DNA of 64,000 bases from Niabella insulamsoli (GTDB lineage: Bacteria; Bacteroidota; Bacteroidia; Chitinophagales; Chitinophagaceae): NCBI RefSeq assembly GCF_039652435.2, contig NZ_CP190246.1, positions 3,596,001-3,660,000 on the forward strand, given 5' to 3'. This document shows, one piece after another, positions 15,810 through 24,409 of the stretch (within the stretch, counting starts at the first letter, position 1; each line of letters starts with the position of its first letter). The notes beneath the pieces were generated by a model. It did not search any database and was not told where the DNA came from. It saw only the letters and a list, made by a program, of their open reading frames with translations. Position numbers and translations under genes: made by a program.

Positions 15810-17543
15810 TTACCAAAACCTCACATAAATCGCGGTGATTAAGAGTAGCGTAATAACGATCAAAATCAGTGTTCTTGGGTCTACCTTGAACATGCTGCTA
15901 TCGATAGCAAAGGATTTAGGATTGATTTTTGGTCCGGCCAGGCTCATTGCCACCATCACCGCTACGGTGATCACAAACGACCAGCCCATATTAATTAAGA
16001 ACGGAATTTCAGTGATCGTATGCACGACACCTTTTTCCATTTTTTCATAGGTGAAGGCTGTGTACATCCATGTTTCCTTTCCGAAAATATCAACGGCGTA
16101 GCTGTTAAAGAAAATGGCCAGTAAAAATCCTAAGATCACGCCTACCAGAGCCGCTGCACCGGTGGTACGCTTCCAGAACATCCCGAGCAAAAACATCGCA
16201 AACACACCCGGGCTGATGAAGCCGGTATATTTTTGAATAAAGGTAAACCCTCCTTCTCCGCCAATGCCTAACGCATCCGTCCAGGTGAACGCGAGCGCTA
16301 CCAGCATTGCAATGATGATCGCCCATCTTCCGGTCCGCACCATCTGAATTTCCGTAGCGTCGGATTTAAGATATTTCTTATAAATATCTAAAGTGTAAAT
16401 AGTAGAAATACTATTCACTTTTCCTGCCAGCGAAGCTACAATGGCCGCCGTAAGCGCTGCCACCGCCAGACCTTTTAAGCCCACGGGCAAAAAGCCAAGA
16501 ATAGCCGAATAAGCGCCATCTTTCACTCCGTTAAAACCAGGCAACTGCCCTTTGGTATATAACACATAAGCAGCGATACCGGGAAGCATTACAATAATAG
16601 GCATGAACAGTTTCAAAAATCCGGCAAATAAAATACCTGTACGCGCGGTTTTCAGATCTGCACCCAAAGCACGTTGTGTGATATATTGATTACAGCCCCA
16701 ATAATTCAGGTTCACAATCCACTGGCCGGCAAAATACATAGCCAGCCCGGGCAATACCACATATTTTTGAACATCCAGGTTTTCGGGCATCGACAAAGTG
16801 GTAGTCGTCACCTTAGGTTTTTCGAGCATGAGGTTGAAGTGTCCGGGCGCTTCATTCAGCAACGATTTAAAACCTGCCAGGGCGCTGCCCACTGCGGCTC
16901 CGTTCACCCGCTGATCTACGATTTGCAGGGCCATGTACACCGTAGCAAACCCGCCAATAATCAACACCGCCACCTGAATTACATCGGTATATCCAATTAC
17001 TTTCATGCCGCCCAAACCAATCAGCAACGCCATGATCAGCAAGACGATCATAATAATATGGAGATAATCGCCACCCAATAAAGTGTTGATCGCGAGCGCA
17101 CCGAGATACAAAATGGAAGTCAGGTTTACAATAACGTAAAGAAACAACCAGAATATTGCCATGATTAGCGAAACCGATTTGTTGTACCGGGTTTCGAGAA
17201 ACTGCGGCATCGTATAAATCTTATTCTTCAGGTAGACGGGTATAAACCAGATCGCAACAATAATCAGCGCCACTGCGGCTATCCATTCGTAGGCTGCCAC
17301 TGCTACGCCAACAAAAAAACCTTCACCACTCATCCCGATGAACTGTTCAGCCGAAATATTCGAAGCAATCAGCGAAGCGCCGATCGCCCACCAGGTCAGC
17401 GACCCTTCCGCTAAAAAATAATCGTGCGAAGCAGAAACGGTTGCTTTCTTTTTACGCATATAAACCCAGTAACCGTATGACGCGACAAGAATAAAATATG
17501 TGAAAAACACGATATAATCAAGCGTACCTAAATTATTACTCAT
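15810..17543 (-). CDS. sodium/solute symporter (SSS family), probable L-arabinose importer
   Basis: A 577-residue inner-membrane protein with about 14 helices. It starts with LDYIVFFTYFILVASYGYWV and carries SSS hallmarks: FFLAEGSLTWWAIGASLIASNISAEQFIGMSGEGF in the first helices, LPGLAMYFAGQWIVNLNYWGCNQYITQRALGA, and AALTAAIVASLAGKVNSISTIYTLDIY in the region contributing to sodium binding. These fit the vSGLT-like branch of sugar transporters. Its position as last gene of the araB-araD-araA series supports arabinose as substrate, which is inference. A terminator follows. Confidence 0.9.
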   Translation of the reverse strand: MSNNLGTLDYIVFFTYFILVASYGYWVYMRKKKATVSASHDYFLAEGSLTWWAIGASLIASNISAEQFIGMSGEGFFVGVAVAAYEWIAAVALIIVAIWFIPVYLKNKIYTMPQFLETRYNKSVSLIMAIFWLFLYVIVNLTSILYLGALAINTLLGGDYLHIIMIVLLIMALLIGLGGMKVIGYTDVIQVAVLIIGGFATVYMALQIVDQRVNGAAVGSALAGFKSLLNEAPGHFNLMLEKPKVTTTTLSMPENLDVQKYVVLPGLAMYFAGQWIVNLNYWGCNQYITQRALGADLKTARTGILFAGFLKLFMPIIVMLPGIAAYVLYTKGQLPGFNGVKDGAYSAILGFLPVGLKGLAVAALTAAIVASLAGKVNSISTIYTLDIYKKYLKSDATEIQMVRTGRWAIIIAMLVALAFTWTDALGIGGEGGFTFIQKYTGFISPGVFAMFLLGMFWKRTTGAAALVGVILGFLLAIFFNSYAVDIFGKETWMYTAFTYEKMEKGVVHTITEIPFLINMGWSFVITVAVMVAMSLAGPKINPKSFAIDSSMFKVDPRTLILIVITLLLITAIYVRFW

Positions 17544-17616
17544 AATGACAGCAATTGAAAAATTGTTAAAAAGTTTGCTAATATAATTAATAAAACATTC
17601 GCGAAAGTTAAATTTT

Positions 17617-19119
17617 TTATACTTTATTCAATTGATAATACACGTCGCTCCACCTCAATTCGTTTTTGAAATGGTATAAATCAGTGTTTTTATTGATAAG
17701 CGTAAATTCTATGCCGGCCATATCTGCAAAATCCTCCAGATGTTCGGAAGTAAGATTTTGAGAATAACCCGTGTGATGGGCGCCTCCGGCAAGAATCCAG
17801 GCAGCACAGCCCGTATTCATATCAGGGTATGGCTTCCAAAGCACGCGCGCCACCGGAAGTTTTGGCAAATCGTGTTGCGGCTCTACAGCTTCCACTTCAT
17901 TCACTAACAACCTGAAACGGTTGCCCATGTCTACTACCGATGCGTTTAGGGCGGACCCGCCGGGCGCATTAAATACCAGGCGCACCGGATCTTCTTTACC
18001 GCCGATTCCCAGAGCATGGATTTCCACATTAGCTTTCCCATCGGAAATGCTCGGGCAAATTTCTAACATATGTGATCCCAGTACCAATGCATTATTCGGA
18101 TCAAAATGATAAGTATAATCTTCCATAAAACTATTGCCGCCCGGCAGACCCGCGCCCATTACCTTCATAGCACGCACGAGCGCCGCTGTTTTCCAATCGC
18201 CCTCGCCCGCAAAACCGTAACCGGCGGCCATCATCCGTTGGGAGCCAATACCGGGTAATTGTTTCATGCCATGCAAGTCTTCGAACGTGTCGCTGTAGCC
18301 CTTATAATTTCCGTCTTCCAGAAAATGTTTTAGCCCCAATTCAATCCTGGCCGCATCTACCAAAGATTGATATTGCGGTCCATCTTTTTGCAACCCTTCC
18401 ATTACCTGGTAGGTATCATTATATTCCGCAATCAAATCGCTCACTTCCTGGTCACTGATACCATCAATTACTTTTACCAGGTCGCCGACACCATGGGTAT
18501 TAACGCTATAACCGAATCGCAGTTCGGCTTCTACTTTATCGCCGTCAGTAACGGCCACATAACGCATATTGTCGCCGAAACGCACAAAGCGCGCACCTTG
18601 CCAATCATGCCAGCCTGCGGCAGCTCTTGTCCACACCGCAATACGGGCGATGGCGTTTTCATCTTTCCAATGGCCCACGACCACCTTTCTGCGTTTTCTC
18701 ATGCGGCTGACCATAAATCCAAACTCACGGTCTCCGTGTGCCGACTGGTTGGTGTTCATAAAATCCATATCAATCGAATCCCATGGAATGTCGCGGTTAT
18801 ACTGCGTATGAAAATGGAGCAGGGGTTTATGTAAAATTTTCAAGCCGTTGATCCACATTTTGGCAGGCGAAAAAGTGTGCATCCAGGTAATCACCCCGAT
18901 ACAATTTTGATTGTGGTTGGCCTCTGCACAAAAATTATAAATTTCTTCAGTCGATTTCAAGGTGCCTTTATACACTACTGTAACAGGAATCGCGCTATGC
19001 GCGTTGATGTAGGCAGCAATTTCTTTCGAGTGTTCTGCCACTTCGATCAGCGTTTGTTCGCCATACAGGTTTTGGCTGCCGGTGGCAAACCAAACTTCAA
19101 ACTTTTTTAGGTTTATCAT
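17617..19119 (-). CDS. araA: L-arabinose isomerase
   Basis: AraA interconverts L-arabinose and L-ribulose using a divalent metal. The 500-residue protein begins MINLKKFEVWFATGSQNLYGEQ and shows the expected landmarks GVITWMHTFSPAKMWI, HFHTQYNRDIPWDSIDMDFM with NQSAHGDREFGF, FAGEGDWKTAALVRAMKVMG and GSHMLEICPSI. Metal ligands of the family (two Glu and two His) fall in the AGEGDWK, FMEDYTYHF and LGSHMLE regions. ATG at 19119 is chosen; the open frame continues to 19197 but that leader is made of repeat DNA. It lies 75 bp after araD and 73 bp before the symporter gene. Confidence 0.97.
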   Translation of the reverse strand: MINLKKFEVWFATGSQNLYGEQTLIEVAEHSKEIAAYINAHSAIPVTVVYKGTLKSTEEIYNFCAEANHNQNCIGVITWMHTFSPAKMWINGLKILHKPLLHFHTQYNRDIPWDSIDMDFMNTNQSAHGDREFGFMVSRMRKRRKVVVGHWKDENAIARIAVWTRAAAGWHDWQGARFVRFGDNMRYVAVTDGDKVEAELRFGYSVNTHGVGDLVKVIDGISDQEVSDLIAEYNDTYQVMEGLQKDGPQYQSLVDAARIELGLKHFLEDGNYKGYSDTFEDLHGMKQLPGIGSQRMMAAGYGFAGEGDWKTAALVRAMKVMGAGLPGGNSFMEDYTYHFDPNNALVLGSHMLEICPSISDGKANVEIHALGIGGKEDPVRLVFNAPGGSALNASVVDMGNRFRLLVNEVEAVEPQHDLPKLPVARVLWKPYPDMNTGCAAWILAGGAHHTGYSQNLTSEHLEDFADMAGIEFTLINKNTDLYHFKNELRWSDVYYQLNKV

Positions 19120-19169
19120 GATATTAGATATTAGATACTTGATGCTTGATACCAGTAACGAGGAACCAG
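19120..19169. repeat. short degenerate repeat array between araD and araA
   Basis: On the minus strand the spacer reads as 7-8 bp units of the kind CTCGTTACTGG, TATCAAGCATCAAG, TATCTAATATC. It resembles the arrays flanking the four-helix-bundle gene near 30 kb. It sits in the araA ribosome-binding region. Confidence 0.5.
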
Positions 19170-19193
19170 CATTTAGAGCCTCATTCATCATTT

Positions 19194-19892
19194 TCACGCC
19201 TGGCCATAGTAGCTATCGGGTCCATGCTTGCGCTCATAGTGCTTATCTTTTAACGCCCGTTTCAAGCGCGGCGCCTGAGGATTTATTTGTTCGGTAAGCA
19301 ATGCCATCTTTGCAACCTGCTCCAATACTGCGCTGTTGTGAACCGCTTTTGCAGCATTTTTGCCCCAGGTGAAAGGCGCGTGATTGCCCACGAGCACCAT
19401 TTCTACTTCTTTATAATCCAGTCCCTTCTCTTTAAAACAGTTGATAATCTGAAAACCGGTTTCATACTCGTAGTTGCCTTTAATCATGTCATCGCTCATG
19501 GGCGGCGCGCAGGGAATATCCACTGTATTGTAGTCGGCATGCGTCGTTCCAAAAATGGGAATATCTCTCAATGACTGCGCCCAGGCTGTCGCATACGTAG
19601 AATGCGTATGCACAATGCCGTTAATGTGGTCCCAGTTCTTATATAACACGGCGTGGGTTTTCGTATCGGAAGATGGGTTGAGTTCGCCTTCTATGGTATT
19701 ACCATCGAAATCGACAATGACCATTTTTTCGGGAGAAAGGTTTTCGTAAGCCACGCCGCTGGGTTTGATCGCAAATAATCCTAAATCACGATCGGCTTCG
19801 CTGACGTTGCCGAATGTAAAAAGAACAAGCCCGAGCCGGGGTAATTGCATATTAGCCTCATAGGCCGCCTCGCGTATATTTTTGTAGTTCAT
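19194..19892 (-). CDS. araD: L-ribulose-5-phosphate 4-epimerase
   Basis: AraD converts L-ribulose-5-phosphate to D-xylulose-5-phosphate, the exit to the pentose phosphate pathway. The 232-residue class II aldolase-fold protein shows the phosphate-binding FTFGNVSEADRDLGLFAIKPSG, the zinc histidines in INGIVHTHSTYATAWAQ, and GTTHADYNTVDIPCAPP. The third histidine lies in the VLVGNHAPFTWGK segment. The length is standard. It lies between araB and araA in the leftward operon. Confidence 0.96.
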   Translation of the reverse strand: MNYKNIREAAYEANMQLPRLGLVLFTFGNVSEADRDLGLFAIKPSGVAYENLSPEKMVIVDFDGNTIEGELNPSSDTKTHAVLYKNWDHINGIVHTHSTYATAWAQSLRDIPIFGTTHADYNTVDIPCAPPMSDDMIKGNYEYETGFQIINCFKEKGLDYKEVEMVLVGNHAPFTWGKNAAKAVHNSAVLEQVAKMALLTEQINPQAPRLKRALKDKHYERKHGPDSYYGQA

Positions 19893-19953
19893 TGTTTATT
19901 GTTAATGGTTCACAGCCTGGTCAATGATTGCAAAGCATATGTGGGTTGCCGTC

Positions 19954-19993
19954 TGCACCAAAGTTGAACCGAGCGTGGCAAGACCGATGCCAC
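19954..19993. repeat. dispersed repeat, copy A
   Basis: The stretch from CACCAAAGTTGAACCGAGCG through GGCAAGACCGATGCC closely resembles the stretch at 26331-26363 (CACCATTGAACTGAGCGTAG, then CAAGATCGATGCC). It lies in the araB-araD spacer (19893-20052), where no gene is seen. Confidence 0.45.
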
Positions 19994-20052
19994 ATATTTA
20001 TTGATGATTTAATAAAAAATGTTGTTTTAGTCTATTGTTCATGGACATTGCA

Positions 20053-21693
20053 TTAAAGCGATGCTTCAACAAACTTTCCGAACGCCTCATATTTTTTCAT
20101 GCGTCTTTCATAATATGCCACGTTTTCCGGCTGCGGGTGATATTCAGCGTCGAAGCCTTGCCCCATGGCTTTCATGGCGTCTTCAACCGTGGCGTAGATG
20201 CCCGCCGCCGTTGCTGCAAACATCGCTGCACCGGTGGCGCAGGTTTGTTCGGAACGGTGAATCTTAATCGGCATATTCATCACATCGGCCATCACCTGCA
20301 TTACATAGGGCGCTTTTCGCGCGACGCCGCCGACCCCGATCAGGCCTTTTACGGGAATGCCCTCGCTATTGAAACGATCGACAATGGCACGCGCCCCAAA
20401 ACAACTGGCTTCCACCAAAGCTTTGAAAATGGCAGGCGCATCGCTTCCCAGATTCAGTCCGCTGATCGCACCTTTTAACAACTGGCTTGCATCGGGCGTT
20501 CGGCGCCCGTTCAGCCAGTCGATAGCTAATTCATCTTCATCATGAAGCGGCAGCCGGGCGGCAGCTTCCGAAAGTTCTTTTATAATTTTTGATTCAACGG
20601 CCTCGCGTTGCGCTTCATTTTCCAAAAATTGCAGGGGCCATGACAGCAGGTTTTTAAACCAGGCATAAATGTCGCCGAAAGCGCTTTGGCCCGCTTCTAA
20701 TCCCATCATACCCGGAATCACAGATCCCGGAACCTGGCCGCAAATGCCGCGTACCAATTTGTCGCCCACTTCGTTTACCGGCGCCACGAGCATGTCGCAG
20801 GTCGATGTGCCCATTACTTTACTTAAAAAGTAAGGTTCGATCTGCCCACCAACGGCGCCCATATGCGCATCGAAAGCGCCAATGCCAATTACCACGTCGG
20901 TGTTGAGCCCCAGCCTGTCGGCCCATTCGTTCGAAATCGTTCCGGCTGGCTGATCGGCGGCATAGGTTTCGTTGGGAAGTTTTGAAGTAAACCCATCTAA
21001 TAATGGATCGAGCGCAGCAAAAAAATCATTAGGCGGAAACCCGTTAAAAGCTGCTGCCCACAAGCCTTTATGGCCCGCAGCACACACGCCGCGTTTGATC
21101 TTTTTAACATCATTGCCACCGGTTAATAAAAACGGAATCCAGTCGCAATGCTCCACCCAGCTGGCGGTCGCTGCTCTTACCTGTTCGTCTTCGCGAAACA
21201 CATGGAGCAATTTTGCCCAAAACCATTCGCTGGAATAAATGCCACCAACGTATTGAAGATAATTGACATCAAACCTGCGGGCATGCTGATTGATTTCATC
21301 GGCCTCTTTTATGGAAGTATGATCCTTCCAAAGCACGAACATGGCGTTCGGGTTTTCGGAAAATGCTGGTGTTAATGCCAGCGGCACGCCCTGGTTGTTG
21401 ACTGCCACCGGCGTGGAACCGGTTGTATCAATAGAAAGGCCACGAATACGCTGCGCTACGTCGGGGCCTGCCTTTTCAATGCATGCTTTTACCGTTGCCT
21501 CCAGGCCTTCAATATAATCGAGCGGATGCTGACGAAAGCGATTGGCCGCCGGATCGCAATAAAGGCCCTTTTTCCAGCGCGGGTATTCAAAAACCGAAGC
21601 AGCAATCTCTGCTCCATCCAAGGCATTTACTATTACCGATCGTACAGAATCTGATCCGTAATCAACACCTATTACATAAACATCTTGAGACAT
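20053..21693 (-). CDS. araB: ribulokinase
   Basis: AraB phosphorylates L-ribulose with ATP. The 546-residue FGGY-family kinase begins YVIGVDYGSDSVRSVIVN (phosphate-binding loop of the ASKHA fold), with the ribulose-contacting region RGLSIDTTGSTPVAVN, a central VIGIGAFDAHMGAVGGQIEP, and the C-terminal domain ATP site LIGVGGVARKAPYVMQVMADV followed by ATGAAMFAATAAG. The length fits AraB. A candidate promoter overlapped by a palindrome lies directly upstream, so araB may start its own transcript separate from the GH43 gene. Confidence 0.95.
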   Translation of the reverse strand: MSQDVYVIGVDYGSDSVRSVIVNALDGAEIAASVFEYPRWKKGLYCDPAANRFRQHPLDYIEGLEATVKACIEKAGPDVAQRIRGLSIDTTGSTPVAVNNQGVPLALTPAFSENPNAMFVLWKDHTSIKEADEINQHARRFDVNYLQYVGGIYSSEWFWAKLLHVFREDEQVRAATASWVEHCDWIPFLLTGGNDVKKIKRGVCAAGHKGLWAAAFNGFPPNDFFAALDPLLDGFTSKLPNETYAADQPAGTISNEWADRLGLNTDVVIGIGAFDAHMGAVGGQIEPYFLSKVMGTSTCDMLVAPVNEVGDKLVRGICGQVPGSVIPGMMGLEAGQSAFGDIYAWFKNLLSWPLQFLENEAQREAVESKIIKELSEAAARLPLHDEDELAIDWLNGRRTPDASQLLKGAISGLNLGSDAPAIFKALVEASCFGARAIVDRFNSEGIPVKGLIGVGGVARKAPYVMQVMADVMNMPIKIHRSEQTCATGAAMFAATAAGIYATVEDAMKAMGQGFDAEYHPQPENVAYYERRMKKYEAFGKFVEASL

Positions 21694-21711
21694 GGCGGCA
21701 ACTTTTGCCGG

Positions 21712-21748
21712 CTAAATTAAGAAATAATTGTACAATATACAATTATTT
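21712..21748 (-). promoter_or_regulatory. candidate araB promoter overlapped by a perfect palindrome
   Basis: On the minus strand TTG (21742-21740) is followed after 20 bp by TAATTTAG (21719-21712), near the phylum promoter pattern. A perfect inverted repeat, AAATAATTGTA / TACAATTATTT with a 5-bp spacer (21722-21748), covers the upstream box and the GH43 stop codon. It looks like an operator. Low GC content and no T run after it argue against a terminator. Confidence 0.5.
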
Positions 21749-22711
21749 TAATTTCCGGGCACCCACGCCTTCATTGGTTATAACAACGGGCTTGATATAC
21801 CCTTGATCATCAAACTCCATTTTATCGATACAAACAACACGTGAGTTGCCGTCTTTTTCGGATAGCGGCCTGCGGTGATAAACGATATAATATTCATTCT
21901 TGTTTGGAATCTGGATCACCGAATGATGCCCCGCACCGGTGGCAATGGCCGGGTTTTGTTGTAATATTTTTCCAACCCGCTTAAATGGACCCAAGGGTGA
22001 ATCGGCAATTGCATAAGCCACGCTATAGTCAGGGCCAGTCCAGCCGCCTTCCGACCACATGAAGTAATATTTCCCATCGCGGATAAACATAAACGGCCCT
22101 TCCACGTATTTTTCGGGAGTAACTTCTTTGAAAGTCGACCCATCTTCAAATGCCTCAAAGCCTGTAAAATCCGGTTTCAGCTTCGCTACATTACAATGCC
22201 GCCATCCGCCATAGAACATATAGTACTGCCCATCTTTGTCTTTAAAAACAAACTGGTCGATGGGCTGCGCGCCGTTATAAAATTTGTCGATCAGCGGCTT
22301 TCCTAATAAGTCTTCAAACGGGCCCTCGGGTTTGTTGGCTACCGCTACGCCGATGCCGCCCTGCTCTTCGTTGCTTTGAATATCATTGGCCGCAAAAAAC
22401 AGGTAGTATTTGTTTTGCTTTTCTATAATTGCAGGCGCCCACATCGCACGCTTTGCCCATTTTATAGCCGCTGTATCTACAATTCGCGGATGCTTTTTCC
22501 ATTTCACCAGGTTGTCGGAAGAGAAGGCGTCGAGGAAAACCTGTTTTTCATAAGGTGCGGAATAGGTAGGAAAAATCCAATACTTATGCTGGAACAATGC
22601 CACTTCGGGATCTGCATACCACCCGGGAAATACCGGGTTCCCTGAAAACTGCTGGGCAAACGAAAGCGCGGAAAACCACAGGCCTGCCATCATCAAAAAA
22701 ATCTGCTTCAT
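21743..22711 (-). CDS. glycoside hydrolase family 43 (arabinan/arabinoxylan-type glycosidase)
   Basis: A 322-residue exported enzyme with a signal peptide (cleavage near AFA/QQFSG). The five-bladed propeller of GH43 is indicated by the catalytic base in NPVFPGWYADPEVALF, the repeated strand ends KYWIFPTYS, YYLFFAANDIQ, YYMFYGGW and YYFMWSEGGW, and the general acid Glu in KYVEGPFMF near residue 205; HHSVIQIPNKNEYYIVYHRR fits the last blade. GH43 enzymes release L-arabinose or D-xylose from plant polysaccharides. Its position before araB suggests it supplies arabinose to the locus. The gene is divergent from ku. Confidence 0.9.
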   Translation of the reverse strand: MKQIFLMMAGLWFSALSFAQQFSGNPVFPGWYADPEVALFQHKYWIFPTYSAPYEKQVFLDAFSSDNLVKWKKHPRIVDTAAIKWAKRAMWAPAIIEKQNKYYLFFAANDIQSNEEQGGIGVAVANKPEGPFEDLLGKPLIDKFYNGAQPIDQFVFKDKDGQYYMFYGGWRHCNVAKLKPDFTGFEAFEDGSTFKEVTPEKYVEGPFMFIRDGKYYFMWSEGGWTGPDYSVAYAIADSPLGPFKRVGKILQQNPAIATGAGHHSVIQIPNKNEYYIVYHRRPLSEKDGNSRVVCIDKMEFDDQGYIKPVVITNEGVGARKLK

Positions 22712-22931
22712 GTTCGTATCATTATTAATAAGTGAGAAATTTTATAAAACTGCTCTAAGGTACTGATTGCCGCTCAATGTAGCTACGGGGCGGCGGCGAA
22801 TTCAAATTCCTCGTTACGAGCGGGGTTTGGTATCAATTTTGCCTCCTTTTCCCATAAAACCCCCGGCATCAGCAGAAAGCCCGAATCATCTTATCATTTT
22901 AAACTGATGCCCTCAACATAAAAACAAAAAC

Positions 22932-23702
22932 ATGAAAGCAATCTGGACAGGCGCCATTGGTTTTGGTTTGGTGAATATTCCTGTAAAGCTATATGCTGCC
23001 ACGGAAGAAAGTAACCTTAACCTTGATATGCTCGACAAAAAAGACCATAGCCATATTCGTTATAAAAGAGTCAATGAAAAAACAGGAAAAGAGGTGCCCT
23101 GGGCTAATATTGTGAAAGGATATGATTACGACGGCAAGTATATCGTGCTTGATGAGAAGGATTTTGAAAAAGCCAGCCCAGAAAAATCAAAGATATTATC
23201 CATCGATGCTTTCGTTAAAGAAGAAGAAATAGACAGTGTTTATTTTGAAACGCCTTATTTTTTAGAGCCGCAAAAAAATGGCGAAGCGCCTTATAACCTG
23301 CTGGCCGAAGCACTAAAGAAAACCAAGATGGCAGGTATCGGCACCTTTGTAATGCGCAACAAAGAGGTACTTGGCATTTTAAGATATTATGAAAAGATGA
23401 TTCTTTTTCAAAGGATCCGCTATGCCGAAGAAATCAGGGATCCCGGTGAACTTTCCATTCCCAAAAAAACGGTGAAGCCTGCCGAACTGAAGATGGCCGT
23501 GAGCCTGATTGAACAGCTGGCCGACAAGTTTGATGTTTCGGCCTATAAAGACACCTACTCCGAAAAATTGATGAAAGTGATTGAGGCGAAAGCAAAAGGC
23601 AAAAAAGTAACGGCGCCGAAATTGCGCGTGGCTCACGTGAAAACAAAGGATTTAATGGAACAATTGAAAGCCAGCCTGGCCGCCAAAAAGAAAGCTTCAT
23701 AA
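22932..23702 (+). CDS. ku: Ku protein, non-homologous end joining
   Basis: Bacterial Ku forms a homodimer ring on broken DNA ends and recruits LigD. The 256-residue protein starts MKAIWTGAIGFGLVNIPVKLYAATE, the hallmark of the family, and continues with the core HIRYKRVNEKTGKEVPW, YFLEPQKNGEAPYNLL and VLGILRYYEKMILFQRIRYAEE. The Lys-rich C-terminal tail (ending ASLAAKKKAS) is typical of LigD- and DNA-interacting tails. The stop lies 3 bp before the first ligD frame, so the genes form an operon. It is divergent from the arabinose locus. Confidence 0.97.
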   Translation: MKAIWTGAIGFGLVNIPVKLYAATEESNLNLDMLDKKDHSHIRYKRVNEKTGKEVPWANIVKGYDYDGKYIVLDEKDFEKASPEKSKILSIDAFVKEEEIDSVYFETPYFLEPQKNGEAPYNLLAEALKKTKMAGIGTFVMRNKEVLGILRYYEKMILFQRIRYAEEIRDPGELSIPKKTVKPAELKMAVSLIEQLADKFDVSAYKDTYSEKLMKVIEAKAKGKKVTAPKLRVAHVKTKDLMEQLKASLAAKKKAS

Positions 23703-23705
23703 TCT

Positions 23706-24347
23706 ATGAGCCCGTTAAAAAAATATAAAGAAAAGAGAAACTTCTCGTCAACGTCTGAACCGAAAGGAAAGATCTCAAAAGCGGGAAAAGCTTTGAGGTT
23801 TGTAGTACAACGCCACGCAGCTTCGCGCCTCCATTACGATTTTAGGCTCGAAATGGAAGGCGTTTTGAAAAGCTGGGCGGTTCCGAAGGGCCCGTCCTTA
23901 AATCCTGCCGACAAGCGCCTGGCCATGATGGTAGAAGATCATCCATTTGACTACCGCACTTTTGAAGGCACAATTCCAGCAGGAAATTATGGAGCTGGAG
24001 AAGTGGAAATCTGGGATGAAGGCACTTACGAAGCACTCGAACAAGCGCCGCGAAAAAAAGATGAAACGATACTCATTAAAGAATTAAAAGCCGGTTCCAT
24101 CAAAATTGTGATGCACGGCAAAAAGCTCAAGGGTGAGTTTGCTCTGGTTAAAATGAAAACAGAGGATGCCGACAATGCGTGGCTGCTGATCAAACATAAA
24201 GACACGCATGCTGTTACAACTAAATATAATGCTGAGGATTTCACCAGGAAAAACTCGAAGGTTACCAAAGCTGTAGCTGCAAAAAAAGCAAGAAAATCCG
24301 CGCCCAAAAAAGCGGCCGCTAAAAAAAAAATCCCGGGACTGAAATAA
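23706..24347 (+). CDS. ligD: LigD, 3'-phosphoesterase domain (first part of a frame-broken gene)
   Basis: This 213-residue frame encodes the PE domain, which trims 3' phosphates and ribonucleotides at broken ends. The residues aligned with the active site of characterised LigD PE domains are all present: His37, His43, Asp45 and Arg47 in RHAASRLHYDFRLEMEG, and His79 in VEDHPFDYRTFEG. The frame ends in a Lys/Ala-rich linker at a run of ten A (24321-24330) and stops at 24347. The ligase frame is already open in the -1 frame across this point, so a -1 shift would give one 867-residue PE-LIG-POL protein, the usual layout in Bacteroidota. Confidence 0.92.
   Translation: MSPLKKYKEKRNFSSTSEPKGKISKAGKALRFVVQRHAASRLHYDFRLEMEGVLKSWAVPKGPSLNPADKRLAMMVEDHPFDYRTFEGTIPAGNYGAGEVEIWDEGTYEALEQAPRKKDETILIKELKAGSIKIVMHGKKLKGEFALVKMKTEDADNAWLLIKHKDTHAVTTKYNAEDFTRKNSKVTKAVAAKKARKSAPKKAAAKKKIPGLK
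24321..24330 (+). other. slippery A10 run joining the two ligD frames
   Basis: Ten consecutive A follow GCT in the frame of the PE domain. One extra A in the transcript, or -1 ribosomal slippage, brings translation into the ligase frame, which is open from here through KKRHYAAHLSGAQKI to the ligase start. The zero frame meets TAA 15 bp later. Confidence 0.6.
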
Positions 24348-24409
24348 AAAAAAGACACTACGCGGCCCATTTATCCGGAGCGCAAAAAATAAAAAATTTC
24401 GTTCGCCCC

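Noticed and set aside
18367..18834. 155-codon plus-strand frame within araA
   Set aside because: Antisense shadow of araA with no start context.
21722..21748. Rho-independent terminator after the GH43 gene
   Set aside because: The palindrome is almost entirely A/T and lacks a T run placed after a GC stem; its position over the promoter box fits an operator better.
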